This document shows, piece by piece, positions 35,429 to 44,949 of a stretch of 63,883 nucleotides of DNA (within the stretch, counting starts at the first letter, position 1; each line of letters starts with the position of its first letter). The notes below the pieces were generated by a model that did not search any database, was not told the DNA's origin, and saw nothing but the letters and a program-made list of their open reading frames with translations. The translations under genes were made by a program, and so were the position numbers. The stretch comes from Defluviitaleaceae bacterium (lineage in GTDB: Bacteria; Bacillota; Clostridia; Lachnospirales; WQUN01). Location of the stretch: contig WQRX01000020.1 of the NCBI GenBank assembly GCA_009786535.1, positions 1 through 63,883 on the forward strand, read 5' to 3'.

Positions 35429-37405
35429 CTACTTCTTCTTTTTAAGAATCACGAATACACCCGCAAGCACTACGGCTACTACGGTGGTAACAATGACAAT
35501 AATTAACACCACGTTTGCGCCGCCTTCATCCGCGGGTGCGGCGGCTTGTGTTGGTGGCGGTGTAGGTGTTGCCGTAGGAGCAAATACTACGGGTTCGGGG
35601 CGTTCGGCGGCTGCCGCGTCTGCGGGGTCAAAGGCTTCGTGCCGCAGGTCAACTTCTATGGCGTTCATTACAACTATCCAGATGTCGCGCCCTACTTCTA
35701 CGGGCAAGTCCTCGGTTTGGGTACTGCCCGCATCGGCATTGATGATGATATATTCCACCCATCCGGGGGCTTCCATCACCCACCAATCCCCGTCACGGTC
35801 CACAAAGGAGGGACCCGGCCAAGCACCGCCTGGGCCAGCATTATTTGCGCCAACTACGTCACTCCATGCCCATAAACCGGGTTGCGCCCAGTCGTCGGGT
35901 ACAATGGCGCGTACGGTAATGTTGGCTACGTCGGGCGCGTCAATTTCCTCTGGCGCACCGAAAACGAATGGGCCGCTGGTAGGCAACGGGCCGTAGGTTT
36001 GACGTTCGGTATGCACGGTAAAGCCGTCGGTTGCGCCTTCCTCTGTGTCTTCATCGGTGATGATAATCCACAGGGGTACGCCGTAATTGCTAAAGTTAAT
36101 GTTGGTGGTTTGTGCCGCACCGTAGATACCTTCGTTAACGATAATGCCTGCCGTATCTGCGGGGATAAAGGTGTAGAACCAACCCGGGTTGTTTGGGTCT
36201 GCCGTCATGGCAGGACCGGGGAAGTCGCCGTCGTATAAGTTACCGCGTGGCCCCCAACCCCAGAAGCCGGGCATCCAGCGTTCGGGTACATAGGCGTAGA
36301 TAAGAATGGCTTCAATTTCAACCATGCCCTCGTCTGCAACGGGTGCAGGGGGGAAGAAGGGTGCAAAAGCGCCCGTGGTTTGAGGGGTGGTGGTGAAGGT
36401 AAAATCGTCCCCTTCCCCTGTTACGGTAACCCAAATGGGCTGCCCCGTAAGGGTAAAGTCGTTGGTTTGGATGCCACCGTCATTGGCATTTACCAAGCCG
36501 CCTGTCATATCGGTGGCTACATATTGGAAGAACCAGCCCGGGTTATGGGGGCATTCCTGCATGGGTTGCCCCGGCCAGCCAAGGTGGTCCCACAAGCCGC
36601 CTTGTACGCTACCCCAAGCCCAAATGCCCGGTGCATCCCACCCTGCGGGTACTTGCACGTAAATAATGGTGTGCATTTGGGGGACAGCCCCTGTGGTTTG
36701 GGGGGTAGTTGCTACGGTAAAGTCGTCCCCTTCTCCGCTGATGGTAACCCAAATAGGTTGCCCTTCAAGGGGGAAGTCGCTGGTTTGAATACTGCCTTCG
36801 TTGGCGCTGATTAAGCCGCCCGTCATATCCCCGGGGGCGTGGAAGAAGAACCAGCCCTCGTTATTGGGAACGGGCAACATTTGTGCCGTACCCGGCCATG
36901 CGGCGAAATAAGGGCTGTCTGCGCCACCCCATGCCCATACGCGGGGAGCTTCCCACCCTGCGGGCACTTGCGCAAAAATAGGGGTGGTTGCCGAAGGAAA
37001 TTCACCTGTAGTTTGGGGGGTTGTAGTATAGGAGAAGGCATCCCCTTCCCCTGTTACGGTTACCCAAATGGGCTGCCCCGTAAGGGTAAAGTCATTGGTT
37101 TGGATTGAGCCTTCGTTGGCGTTAACCAAACCACCCGTCATGTCTGATGCCATCCATTGGAAGTACCAGCCCGGGTTGTTAGGGTCTTGTTGCATGGGCT
37201 GCCCCGGCCAGCCGAGGTGGTCCCATAAACCGCCACCTGCGCTACCCCATGCCCAAATGCCCGGGGATTCCCAATCCGCGGGTACTTGCACAAACACAAT
37301 GGTTTGCCCAAGCTGCTCGCTTGCGCTCACATTGGCAGGCGTTGCGATAAATACGGATGCAAACACCATAACTACCGCAAGCAGTAAAAATTTAATTTTT
37401 TTCAT
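35429..37405 (-). CDS. Cell-surface multi-CBM starch-binding protein
   Basis: 658 residues from the ATG preceded by GAGGAG. A signal peptide ends near ANVSA. Five starch-binding-like modules of about 100 residues follow (CBM25/26 style, with repeated QVPAGWEAPxxWAWG and GWFFxxxxxDMTGG). The first three are nearly alike and the last two divergent. A Pro/Thr linker (TPTPPPTQAAAPADEGG), a transmembrane helix and a KKKK end anchor it at the membrane. No catalytic domain, so it should concentrate starch for the adjacent pullulanase and amylase. Confidence 0.88.
   Translation of the reverse strand: MKKIKFLLLAVVMVFASVFIATPANVSASEQLGQTIVFVQVPADWESPGIWAWGSAGGGLWDHLGWPGQPMQQDPNNPGWYFQWMASDMTGGLVNANEGSIQTNDFTLTGQPIWVTVTGEGDAFSYTTTPQTTGEFPSATTPIFAQVPAGWEAPRVWAWGGADSPYFAAWPGTAQMLPVPNNEGWFFFHAPGDMTGGLISANEGSIQTSDFPLEGQPIWVTISGEGDDFTVATTPQTTGAVPQMHTIIYVQVPAGWDAPGIWAWGSVQGGLWDHLGWPGQPMQECPHNPGWFFQYVATDMTGGLVNANDGGIQTNDFTLTGQPIWVTVTGEGDDFTFTTTPQTTGAFAPFFPPAPVADEGMVEIEAILIYAYVPERWMPGFWGWGPRGNLYDGDFPGPAMTADPNNPGWFYTFIPADTAGIIVNEGIYGAAQTTNINFSNYGVPLWIIITDEDTEEGATDGFTVHTERQTYGPLPTSGPFVFGAPEEIDAPDVANITVRAIVPDDWAQPGLWAWSDVVGANNAGPGGAWPGPSFVDRDGDWWVMEAPGWVEYIIINADAGSTQTEDLPVEVGRDIWIVVMNAIEVDLRHEAFDPADAAAAERPEPVVFAPTATPTPPPTQAAAPADEGGANVVLIIVIVTTVVAVVLAGVFVILKKKK
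36380..37320 (-). repeat. Three near-identical CBM module repeats in DNA
   Basis: Three units of about 320 bases, visible from the recurring GTTACGGTAACCCAAATGGG-type block and the block for TTTGGATTGAGCC. Units one and three are closest. They encode the first three CBM modules and could recombine to change module number. Confidence 0.8.
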
Positions 37406-37443
37406 TTTGTTCTCCTCTTTCATTTATTTTTTATGATTAACCA

Positions 37444-40400
37444 TTAGCGTGACGTATCATACGCTACCAGCATGGAAAACGGGGGAAGGGTTATTGCTTG
37501 GCGGGGTTGGATTGTCCATAAGGCTTCCACCCCTGCGATACGGTGGTCTACCACCACCGTAAGGGGGGCGTGCCATACAAAATTGACGGTACGCGGTTCG
37601 CTTGCGCCGTTGTAGGCGACAAATACATTTTGCCAATCGTCGCCCCCTGCGTGTTCCCCAATGCGGAACAGGAGCGTCATATCCTGCCCCGCGGGCGCTA
37701 CCGACGCGGGCGGGTTGGGCGATATGGGGTGAATATGGGCATTAATATCCGCTCTGTTATCCATACGGAAGGCGGGGCGGGCGTTGCGTAAGGCGATTAG
37801 CCCCATGAAATATTGATGCACCTCGTAAAATTCTACCTTTTTGTCCCAACGGATGGCGTTAAAAAAGTCGTCGGAGTTAAAGGTATTCTCGTGGCCGCGC
37901 TTGCTGCGTAAAAACGAATCCGCCGCGTGTAAAAAGGGTATGCCTTGTGAAGTAAGTATTACTCCCGTGCCGAAGATCATACTGCGCACTACGTTATTTG
38001 CCAGTATGTCCCCACGGTCTATCATGTGGTGGGGGTCGTGGCGGAAGGCTTCGTTATTTACGGTGCGGTACTGGGAGAAAAATTGGGGCGTTACCCAGTT
38101 TTCTGCATTGGGTGCGTCTATACCGCCGCGCTCACTGCCCAGTGACCAGGCGATATTGTCAAACAAAATCATATCATCGTGCTTCGAAATATAATTAATG
38201 GATTCGGAGGCGACGCCCACATGGGGGGTATTTGCCCGAATACTACGCCAAACGTCGGCAATTACTCCGCTATGGCGCGCGCCGTTGACAAAGCCCGAAT
38301 TTGAATCGCGGTTGCCGCCGCGCAACATATTGCGGGTGGTGTCGTTAAAGAAGGCGAAGCCGTTCCCCGTAATATTACCCGCACTAGACGGAATAGGCGC
38401 AATGCCATTAAAGGCTTCCCGCAGGTTGCCTTGGCTGTCGCGGAAAAGTTCGGGGAAATTTAGGGGCGAACCCGCGGGGGACGCCGCCCAAGGCTCTCCG
38501 TAGATAATTACCGTTGGGTCTACGGCGCGCAGTGCTTCCACGGCGGCACGCATGGTGCCCATATCGTGTAGCCACATTAAATCGAAACGGAAGCCGTCTA
38601 TCCCAAATTCCCGCTGCCAGTACAGCAGGGAGTCAATGATGTATTGGCGCACCATGGGGCGCTCGCAGGCGAGTTCGTTCCCTACCCCACTGCCGCCGCC
38701 TGCTATCATGCCCGTACACCATGTCCTATGGAAATAGTAGGGCACACTGGCTTGGAAAGGCCCATCCGTTACGCTTGCCGTGTGGTTGTATACTACGTCC
38801 TTCACCACGCGAATGCCTTGGTTGTGCATGGCGTTGATGGCGGCCTTTAGTTCCTGTATACGCAAATACGGAATAGTCGGGTCGGTGGAATAGGTGCCTT
38901 CAGGTACGTTGTAATTCTGCGGGTCGTAGCCCCAGTTCATGGCGTGGCGGGTGTTGTAAATTTGGCGAAGGGGCTGCAGCTCATTCACGTGGCGCTGGTC
39001 GTAGAAGGGCAATAAATGCACCGTAGTTACGCCCAATTCTATGAGGTGGTCTAATCCCGTTGCTACATATATATTGTTGCCGTTTTCGTCGGTGGGGGTT
39101 ACCCAGCAGTCTTCGTTGGTACATAGGGAAATGTCAAAGGGGGTACTCGCCTGACAGCCACCCAAAACGTCGTTTAAACGGGAAGTATGCACCCGCGCCG
39201 TTGTTCCCCGTTGGGTAAACGCCATAAACGTACCGCGGTAGGCGGGGTTAATGCCCGAGCTGGGGTGGATGGAAAAATCCCGTACGTGTAATTCGTAGAT
39301 AATATGGTCTACCTGGTAGGGGTTGCCTGTGAGGTCGTTCATACGGAGGGGGGGTGCTTGGCGTTCTACATAAACCCGTTCTCCGTCTACATATTTATAG
39401 CCGCGTTGTAGCCAGTTAAGGTTATCCTCCCCGCGAAGGGGCGGCATACGTTGCTCGTCATTGATAATCGCGCCCAAGCCTTCGTTGGCGGAAACCGCCG
39501 TTACATGCGGGTCAATGGCAAAAGTCACATGCCCTTGCGGGTGGGTTACGCGGAACATATACCACCATTGAGTGTCACCGTCTGCCCAGTTGCCTGAAAT
39601 GCTTGCGCTCCATACGCCGTAGGCGTTCCGCGTCATGTTAAATAGCTGGCGCGGCTCGGTAACAAAGGAAGAAAGCACACGCATTCCACCGTCTGCTTCG
39701 TAATGCCCTGCGCCCGGGCGCTGGTTTAAATCGCGGTATAACGCCACTTCCACGTTTACGGCGGTGGGCGCCCATAGCTTAAATTCGCTATGCGTTTCAT
39801 ACCAGCGGTGACCCAGCCAGCCCGTATAATGGAACTGGTCAAGGATACCGCGCATTAGCACGTTTATGCCGCCTGTTTCCCGTTGACCTGCACCATACGC
39901 CAGCGCGTAATGGCGCTGCGGGTTTAGCTCACGCTCCGTATAAACGTGAAAAACCGGGAAGCTTGCGCCCCCGCCAATGCGGCTTGTGCCTTCGCTTACC
40001 GAGCGAATGGGAATAACCGTTCCGTTTTCCCAGGTTGTATCAGTAATCTCGCGTAATTCAAATTGCGAAAAATCTACCTCGCCGTCGGGCTCCAGCATCG
40101 TCACACGAATATAATTGCGCCAATCGGCAATTGCCGTGACCGCAAGCCCGCCCATGTAAGGGAATGTTGGCGTTACCATGGTCGTCCCTTGAATATGATA
40201 CAGCGTTGTACTCACGGGGGTTCCCCTTTCATCGGTGTCTAAGAAGGCGATAACATCGCCCGTTTGGCGCCCCCATACGTCCCACCCGCCTGTTGGGCAA
40301 GGGGGAAGACGAAGGAGAAAGCCCACCCTATCCGTTTCGGGCTGCAATTGTAATGTTATTGTGTGAAACAAGTAATTTTCATTGGTAAACGGGCTTCTAA

Positions 40401-40770
40401 CTTCAATCTGCGATGAATGCCGTCCACCACCGCCGCCAATAATGCCACCGGGCGTGCCGTCGGGCGTCCATACCCAAAAATCCCACCCATCGCGATGGCG
40501 GGGCGCACGCTCGTACACATGAATGGTTAGGGTTAAGCCATCGTATGTATGTATGGGCTGCGTAGGGGTCGGCGTTGCAATGGGCGCAATGGGCTGCCCC
40601 GTGATAATGGGCGCTACGCCGCCATTTTCTGCCGATGCGCTAATGTATGTTTCTTCAGCGGGGGCGCTGCTTCTAAGCACGAAAAAAATACCTACTGCGC
40701 CAAGCAAAACCACAACCGCCATTATCGCAACGACAATTTTTACAGATATTTTGTCCAATATTTTATTCAT
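37444..40770 (-). CDS. pulA: Type I pullulanase, membrane-anchored
   Basis: 1108 residues. One N-terminal transmembrane segment (about 12-32) and an Ala/Thr/Pro linker put the enzyme outside. A CBM41-like module (LTIHVYERAPRHRDGWDFWVW) and a CBM48-like domain lead to the GH13_14 barrel. Its pullulanase hallmark is NWGYDPQNYNVPEGTYS. Catalytic segments are GFRFDLMWLHD (Asp near 727), IYGEPWA (Glu near 758) and ISKHDDM (Asp near 862). It cuts alpha-1,6 branches of amylopectin and pullulan. The gene is 12 bases after lacI. Confidence 0.94.
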   Translation of the reverse strand: MNKILDKISVKIVVAIMAVVVLLGAVGIFFVLRSSAPAEETYISASAENGGVAPIITGQPIAPIATPTPTQPIHTYDGLTLTIHVYERAPRHRDGWDFWVWTPDGTPGGIIGGGGGRHSSQIEVRSPFTNENYLFHTITLQLQPETDRVGFLLRLPPCPTGGWDVWGRQTGDVIAFLDTDERGTPVSTTLYHIQGTTMVTPTFPYMGGLAVTAIADWRNYIRVTMLEPDGEVDFSQFELREITDTTWENGTVIPIRSVSEGTSRIGGGASFPVFHVYTERELNPQRHYALAYGAGQRETGGINVLMRGILDQFHYTGWLGHRWYETHSEFKLWAPTAVNVEVALYRDLNQRPGAGHYEADGGMRVLSSFVTEPRQLFNMTRNAYGVWSASISGNWADGDTQWWYMFRVTHPQGHVTFAIDPHVTAVSANEGLGAIINDEQRMPPLRGEDNLNWLQRGYKYVDGERVYVERQAPPLRMNDLTGNPYQVDHIIYELHVRDFSIHPSSGINPAYRGTFMAFTQRGTTARVHTSRLNDVLGGCQASTPFDISLCTNEDCWVTPTDENGNNIYVATGLDHLIELGVTTVHLLPFYDQRHVNELQPLRQIYNTRHAMNWGYDPQNYNVPEGTYSTDPTIPYLRIQELKAAINAMHNQGIRVVKDVVYNHTASVTDGPFQASVPYYFHRTWCTGMIAGGGSGVGNELACERPMVRQYIIDSLLYWQREFGIDGFRFDLMWLHDMGTMRAAVEALRAVDPTVIIYGEPWAASPAGSPLNFPELFRDSQGNLREAFNGIAPIPSSAGNITGNGFAFFNDTTRNMLRGGNRDSNSGFVNGARHSGVIADVWRSIRANTPHVGVASESINYISKHDDMILFDNIAWSLGSERGGIDAPNAENWVTPQFFSQYRTVNNEAFRHDPHHMIDRGDILANNVVRSMIFGTGVILTSQGIPFLHAADSFLRSKRGHENTFNSDDFFNAIRWDKKVEFYEVHQYFMGLIALRNARPAFRMDNRADINAHIHPISPNPPASVAPAGQDMTLLFRIGEHAGGDDWQNVFVAYNGASEPRTVNFVWHAPLTVVVDHRIAGVEALWTIQPRQAITLPPFSMLVAYDTSR

Positions 40771-40782
40771 GCGCTACACGTC

Positions 40783-41784
40783 CTATAACGGGCGGAATGT
40801 ACCGCCTTCTTCCAATGTTGTGTTTAATACAAAGTGGCTGTGCTGCCCTTCCCCGCTTAACAAGCCAATCATTGTGCTTACGCTTTTTTCCGCCATTTCA
40901 TCAAAGGGCTGTATAAAGCTGGTGAGCGTAGGGTTGGTGTATGCGCCATGCTCCAAGCCGTCAAAGCCAAAAATGGAAATATCTTCGGGAATGCGCAAAC
41001 CGCGCTCCTGTACGGCTTTCATTGCGCCGATGGCATATACATCGGATAAACACATAATGCACGAATATTGCCCATGCTCCAGCAATTTGTGCGCCGCGTT
41101 GTACCCCGTGCGGAATAATTGCGTGTCATCATGCTCTAATTCCGCATAATGGGGAGAAACGCCAAACTCGTTAAATACGCGGTTCATGCCGCTTTCACGT
41201 GCATGGTAACGCCCAATAACGGCAATACTTTTATGGTTAAATTGGCACACGTAACCCGCCATCTTTTCGCCCTCGTGATAATCGTTTAAAGTAATGCTGG
41301 AGAACCAATCACGATTGGGTGCACCATGCACCGTGGTTGATATCATGACAATAGGAATGCCCAGCGCTTGCAGCAAGGGATAGCTTTCTTCAAAGTAGCC
41401 GCCCAGCAAAATAATGCCGCGGGGGCGTTTCTCCTTACAGATGCTTATCGCTTCATCTGCCATGGATTTGCTTGGGTTGGCTTCATAGTTGTGCAAAATA
41501 ACATTCACGTTTTGCTCGTTCATTTTTTTCAAAATAGAAGTGATTATGCGCGCGAAGAAGGGGTGCGTAATACCATGCACCAACAAAACGATGGACTGCG
41601 TTGTTATGCTCGACAGGCTACGCGCGCTATTGTTCGGCACATACGTATTGTCCGAAATGGCTTGCATAACACGCTTTCGCGTGTCCTCGCTTACGCCCTT
41701 ATGCCCGTTTAACACACGGGAAACGGTGCTTTTACTTACCCCCGAAATACGGGCGATATCATAGATATTTGCGTCTTTTTGCAT
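40783..41784 (-). CDS. LacI-family regulator of the glucan operon
   Basis: 333 residues from the ATG behind GGGGAG; an upstream in-frame start lies within the predicted leader. The HTH (about 5-25: YDIARISGVSKSTVSRVLNG) and the hinge NNSARSLSS are canonical, followed by a periplasmic-binding-like ligand domain (IFGFDGLEHGAYTNPTLTSF). It heads the operon with pulA next to it and a probable operator at its own start site. So it likely senses maltose or maltodextrin and controls the entire operon, including itself. The ligand is inference. Confidence 0.9.
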   Translation of the reverse strand: MQKDANIYDIARISGVSKSTVSRVLNGHKGVSEDTRKRVMQAISDNTYVPNNSARSLSSITTQSIVLLVHGITHPFFARIITSILKKMNEQNVNVILHNYEANPSKSMADEAISICKEKRPRGIILLGGYFEESYPLLQALGIPIVMISTTVHGAPNRDWFSSITLNDYHEGEKMAGYVCQFNHKSIAVIGRYHARESGMNRVFNEFGVSPHYAELEHDDTQLFRTGYNAAHKLLEHGQYSCIMCLSDVYAIGAMKAVQERGLRIPEDISIFGFDGLEHGAYTNPTLTSFIQPFDEMAEKSVSTMIGLLSGEGQHSHFVLNTTLEEGGTFRPL

Positions 41785-41805
41785 ATGTACTCCCCTTTCC
41801 GAAGT

Positions 41806-41817
41806 GGGAACGCTCCC
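41806..41817. promoter_or_regulatory. Probable LacI-type operator
   Basis: GGGAACGCTCCC is a near-perfect dyad around a central CG, the style of LacI/MalR operators. It overlaps the expected start of transcription of lacI, just downstream of the -10, which would block initiation. Confidence 0.6.
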
Positions 41818-41819
41818 GC

Positions 41820-41848
41820 ACAGTACCATAAAATAACGTTTCTGTCAA
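41820..41848 (-). promoter_or_regulatory. Promoter of the lacI-glucan operon
   Basis: On the minus strand a perfect -35 TTGACA (41848-41843) and a -10 TACTGT (41825-41820) are spaced by 17 bases, about 36 bases upstream of the lacI ATG. Confidence 0.65.
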
Positions 41849-41866
41849 ATATGTCACAAAATAAAA

Positions 41867-41894
41867 TTGCAAAATCTGTTTTCAATGGTATTAT
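41867..41894 (+). promoter_or_regulatory. Possible uvrB promoter
   Basis: TTGCAA, a 16-base spacer and TATTAT fit a SigA-type promoter pointing to uvrB. No LexA box of the CGAAC-N4-GTTCG kind was seen in this gap. Confidence 0.45.
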
Positions 41895-41923
41895 TGCACA
41901 ATGGATTTTATTTTTTCACAAAC

Positions 41924-41950
41924 CAACCGCTTACAAATTGTAATCGGTTG
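41924..41950. promoter_or_regulatory. 27-bp dyad in the uvrB leader
   Basis: CAACCGCTTACAA and TTGTAATCGGTTG flank a single central A. The 13-base arms match except for one position. It lies 28 bases upstream of the uvrB ATG and downstream of the presumed start of transcription, so it may be an operator or form an RNA hairpin. Confidence 0.55.
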
Positions 41951-41978
41951 AAATGAAAGAAACCACGGAGGAACGCCC

Positions 41979-43949
41979 ATGCAATTTACAATAAATGCCC
42001 CGTTTACGCCAACGGGTGACCAACCCGAAGCCATTGAAGCCCTTGCAGAAGGCTTTAAAAAAGGTAAAAAATTTCAAACTTTATTGGGGGTTACGGGGTC
42101 GGGCAAGACCTTTACTATGGCACACGTAATTCAATCACTGCAAAAGCCTACACTGGTAATGGCGCACAACAAGACCCTCGCCGCCCAACTTTACAGCGAG
42201 TTTAAGGAATTTTTCCCCGATAACGCCGTGGAATACTTTGTTTCCTATTACGATTACTACCAACCCGAGGCGTATGTGCCTTCAACGGACTCCTTCATTG
42301 AAAAGGATTCCTCCGTAAACGAGGAAATTGACCGCCTTCGGCATTCCGCGACCTCTGCACTGTTTGAGCGGGATGATGTAATCATCATCGCCAGCGTTTC
42401 CTGCATTTACGGGCTTGGCGACCCCCAGGAATACCGCGACATGAACCTTTCCCTGCGCAAGGGCATGAACCGCGAACGGGACGACATTATGCGCAAGCTG
42501 GTGGAGATTCAATATAATCGGAACGACTTGAACTTCCAGCGGGGTACATTCCGCGCCCGGGGGGACGTGTTGGAAATTTTCCTTGCCAATTCTGCGGAAA
42601 TTGCTGTTAGGGTGGAATTTTTCGGCGATGAGATAGAAAAAATTACAGAAGTCCACGCCCTAACGGGCGACCCCATTAACGTGATTGAGCATATCGTCAT
42701 TTTCCCCGCGTCCCACTATGTAACCAGCCGCGAACGCCTTGAGCAGGCCATTGAGCGGATAGAAGAGGAACTAAAGGAACAAATTGTTCACTTAAAATCC
42801 CAAGAAAAAATATTAGAAGCGCAGCGCCTGCTCCAGCGCACCAAATACGACATTGAAATGATGCGCGAAATTGGCTTCTGCTCGGGGATTGAAAACTATT
42901 CCCTGCATCTTTCGGGGCGGGAGCGCGGCTCAACGCCCTATACCTTGCTGGACTTTTTTCCCGAGGATTTTCTCATCATCGCGGACGAATCCCACGTTTC
43001 TATCCCGCAGGCGCGGGGCATGTACGAGGGCGACCGTTCCCGCAAAAATACCCTGGTGGAATACGGCTTCCGCCTGCCCAGCGCCATGGACAACCGCCCC
43101 CTACGGTTTGAGGAATTTGAAGGGAAAATACCGCAAATGCTCTTTGTTTCCGCCACCCCCGCCACCTATGAGAAGGCGCATTCGGAATTGGAGGTGGAGC
43201 AAATTATCCGCCCAACGGGCTTGCTGGACCCCCCCATTTCCGTGCGCCCCATCAAAGGGCAAATCGACGATTTAATCGGCGAAATTAACGCCACTGTAGA
43301 AAAAAAGCAGAAGGTACTTGTCACCACCCTAACCAAGCGCATGGCAGAGGATTTGACCAACTATTTAAAAGAAGCAGGAATACGCGTGCGGTATCTGCAC
43401 TCGGACATCATTACACTGGAAAGATTAGAAATCATCCGCGACCTGCGCATGGATGTATTTGACGTACTTGTAGGCATTAACCTGCTACGTGAGGGGCTGG
43501 ACATCCCCGAAGTGTCTTTGGTTGCCATCATTGACGCCGATAAAGAGGGCTTTCTGCGTTCGGCTACGTCGCTGGTACAAACCATTGGCCGCGCGGCACG
43601 CAACGTAGACGGGCGGGTAATTATGTACGCGGACAACATGACAGACTCTATGAAATACGCCATAGGCGAAACCAACCGCCGCCGAGAAATACAAGAAGCG
43701 TACAATGTAAAGAATGACATAACGCCCCAATCTATAATCCGTAAAGTTCACGAACGGATACGCCTTTCCGTCGCCGCCGAACCCACCACCACCGAGCTAA
43801 AAAAAGACCCCGAATCCATGAACCGCGAAGAGCTGACCAAGGCAATCAAAGCCGTAGAAAAACAAATGAAACAAGCCGCGGCAGAATTGCAATTTGAGCA
43901 AGCGGCAAAACTACGGGACGAGTTGTTGGGGTTAAGGAAGTTTTTGTAA
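41979..43949 (+). CDS. uvrB: Excinuclease ABC subunit B
   Basis: 656 residues, full length. Helicase motif [19 protein letters not shown], the beta-hairpin [35 protein letters not shown] (motif II), motif V and VI segments [16 protein letters not shown] and [15 protein letters not shown], and a C-terminal UVR domain ([19 protein letters not shown]) that contacts UvrC. It loads onto damaged DNA with UvrA in nucleotide excision repair. GGAGG before the ATG. Divergent from lacI. Confidence 0.98.
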   Translation: MQFTINAPFTPTGDQPEAIEALAEGFKKGKKFQTLLGVTGSGKTFTMAHVIQSLQKPTLVMAHNKTLAAQLYSEFKEFFPDNAVEYFVSYYDYYQPEAYVPSTDSFIEKDSSVNEEIDRLRHSATSALFERDDVIIIASVSCIYGLGDPQEYRDMNLSLRKGMNRERDDIMRKLVEIQYNRNDLNFQRGTFRARGDVLEIFLANSAEIAVRVEFFGDEIEKITEVHALTGDPINVIEHIVIFPASHYVTSRERLEQAIERIEEELKEQIVHLKSQEKILEAQRLLQRTKYDIEMMREIGFCSGIENYSLHLSGRERGSTPYTLLDFFPEDFLIIADESHVSIPQARGMYEGDRSRKNTLVEYGFRLPSAMDNRPLRFEEFEGKIPQMLFVSATPATYEKAHSELEVEQIIRPTGLLDPPISVRPIKGQIDDLIGEINATVEKKQKVLVTTLTKRMAEDLTNYLKEAGIRVRYLHSDIITLERLEIIRDLRMDVFDVLVGINLLREGLDIPEVSLVAIIDADKEGFLRSATSLVQTIGRAARNVDGRVIMYADNMTDSMKYAIGETNRRREIQEAYNVKNDITPQSIIRKVHERIRLSVAAEPTTTELKKDPESMNREELTKAIKAVEKQMKQAAAELQFEQAAKLRDELLGLRKFL

Positions 43950-43956
43950 CCTTACA

Positions 43957-43985
43957 TTGCACATGGCAACAAAATACGCTATTAT
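43957..43985 (+). promoter_or_regulatory. Promoter of the DinJ/YafQ-like TA pair
   Basis: TTGCAC, a 17-base spacer and TATTAT, eight bases after the uvrB stop and 19 bases before the antitoxin ATG. Confidence 0.5.
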
Positions 43986-44004
43986 GTATACGGAGGCGAT
44001 AATT

Positions 44005-44319
44005 ATGACTACAACTGTACGCGTAAACAATGAAATTAAAGAACAAGTGATGCCCATTTTCAACACACTGGGCATTTCCTTAAGCGATGCGATTAACATG
44101 TTTTTGCACCAAGTAAAAATTTACAACGGCATTCCCTTCGATTTAATTGTACGCGCCCCCAACGCGCAATTACACGAGGCAATGGAAGAGACAGAGCAAA
44201 TCCTCGCGGAATACGCCAATGGCACACGAAAGGCTAAGCCATTCCTCAATGCAAAAGCCATGTTAGAAGAAATGAACGCCGCAATGGATGCAGAAGATGC
44301 AGCCGAGGGTATATTATGA
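44005..44319 (+). CDS. dinJ: RelB/DinJ-family antitoxin
   Basis: 104 residues from the ATG with GGAGG seven bases upstream (CGGAGGCGATAATT). The N-terminus TTTVRVNNEIKEQVMPIFNTL and LGISLSDAINMFLHQV form the ribbon-helix-helix of DinJ proteins. The middle IPFDLIVRAPNAQLHEAMEE is typical too. The C-terminal helix should bind the toxin. The last four bases overlap the toxin start (ATGA). Confidence 0.9.
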   Translation: MTTTVRVNNEIKEQVMPIFNTLGISLSDAINMFLHQVKIYNGIPFDLIVRAPNAQLHEAMEETEQILAEYANGTRKAKPFLNAKAMLEEMNAAMDAEDAAEGIL

Positions 44320-44600
44320 AATATACACCCGACTATACAACAAAATACCGAAGAAACCGCCGCCGATTAATAAAACGTGGTTATGACATGTCAAAATTAG
44401 ATAACACGATAATTTTATTATTATCCGGCAACCCCCTACCCCCAAACTACAAAGACCACGCATTAAAAGGCAATTACATAACCTACCGCGAATGCCACGT
44501 AGGTGGTGAAGGTGATTGGCTACTAATCTATAAAATCGACAACCAGCGGTTAATCCTCGCCCTTACCGAAACAGGTACCCATGCGGATTTGTTTGAATAA
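44316..44600 (+). CDS. yafQ: YafQ-like mRNA interferase toxin
   Basis: 94 residues of the RelE superfamily, YafQ type: TTKYRRNRRRLIKRGYDMSK, NPLPPNYKDHALKGNYI, YRECHVGGEGDWLLIYKI, then LALTETGTHADLF. Catalytic-type residues (His in KDH, His in RECHV, Asp in DWLLIY, His in THADLF) are all there, so it should cut mRNA on the ribosome. A decayed copy of this toxin occurs at 62.7 kb. Confidence 0.92.
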   Translation: MKYTPDYTTKYRRNRRRLIKRGYDMSKLDNTIILLLSGNPLPPNYKDHALKGNYITYRECHVGGEGDWLLIYKIDNQRLILALTETGTHADLFE

Positions 44601-44643
44601 ATACGCTGTATGTGAAAATAAATAATATAAAAGGGATGGTATT

Positions 44644-44949
44644 ATGCGCAGTATAATTGACAACCCAACCTACATGACCTATGCCGAAATGGAAGAGAAA
44701 TACATCGGCAAGTGGATAATGGTAGCGAATAGTAATTATTCCCCATATCAAGAACTTCTCGGTGGCATTCCCTTAGCCGTGGCGGATTCTGTACTGGAAG
44801 GACAGTCAGACGGTTTTTACGACCGATTTAAAGCACCGCAGTACAGCCCAATTTCGTTCCGTGATTTTGATTATGACAGTGTACCCGATATAATGGGCTT
44901 TTTTCACACATTAGAAGTGGCAGGTGAAGAGGATGACAATAATAATTGA
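44644..44949 (+). CDS. Conserved-type small protein preceding a retropepsin-like protein
   Basis: 101 residues, soluble and acidic, with aromatic segments MTYAEMEEKYIGKWIMVAN and LLGGIPLAVADSVLEGQSDG, ending EEDDNNN. Proteins with this GKW-VAN and GGIP-AVAD layout occur as hypothetical proteins next to aspartyl-protease-like genes. The AAAGGGATGGT site before the ATG is good, and its end overlaps the next gene by 17 bases, so the two are translationally coupled. Function unknown. Confidence 0.75.
   Translation: MRSIIDNPTYMTYAEMEEKYIGKWIMVANSNYSPYQELLGGIPLAVADSVLEGQSDGFYDRFKAPQYSPISFRDFDYDSVPDIMGFFHTLEVAGEEDDNNN

Noticed and set aside
36380..37320. Tandem DNA repeats that could be an array or mobile element
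   Set aside because: They encode three homologous CBM modules of one open reading frame.
41830..41978. LexA box before uvrB
   Set aside because: No CGAAC-N4-GTTCG-like site is present in the gap.
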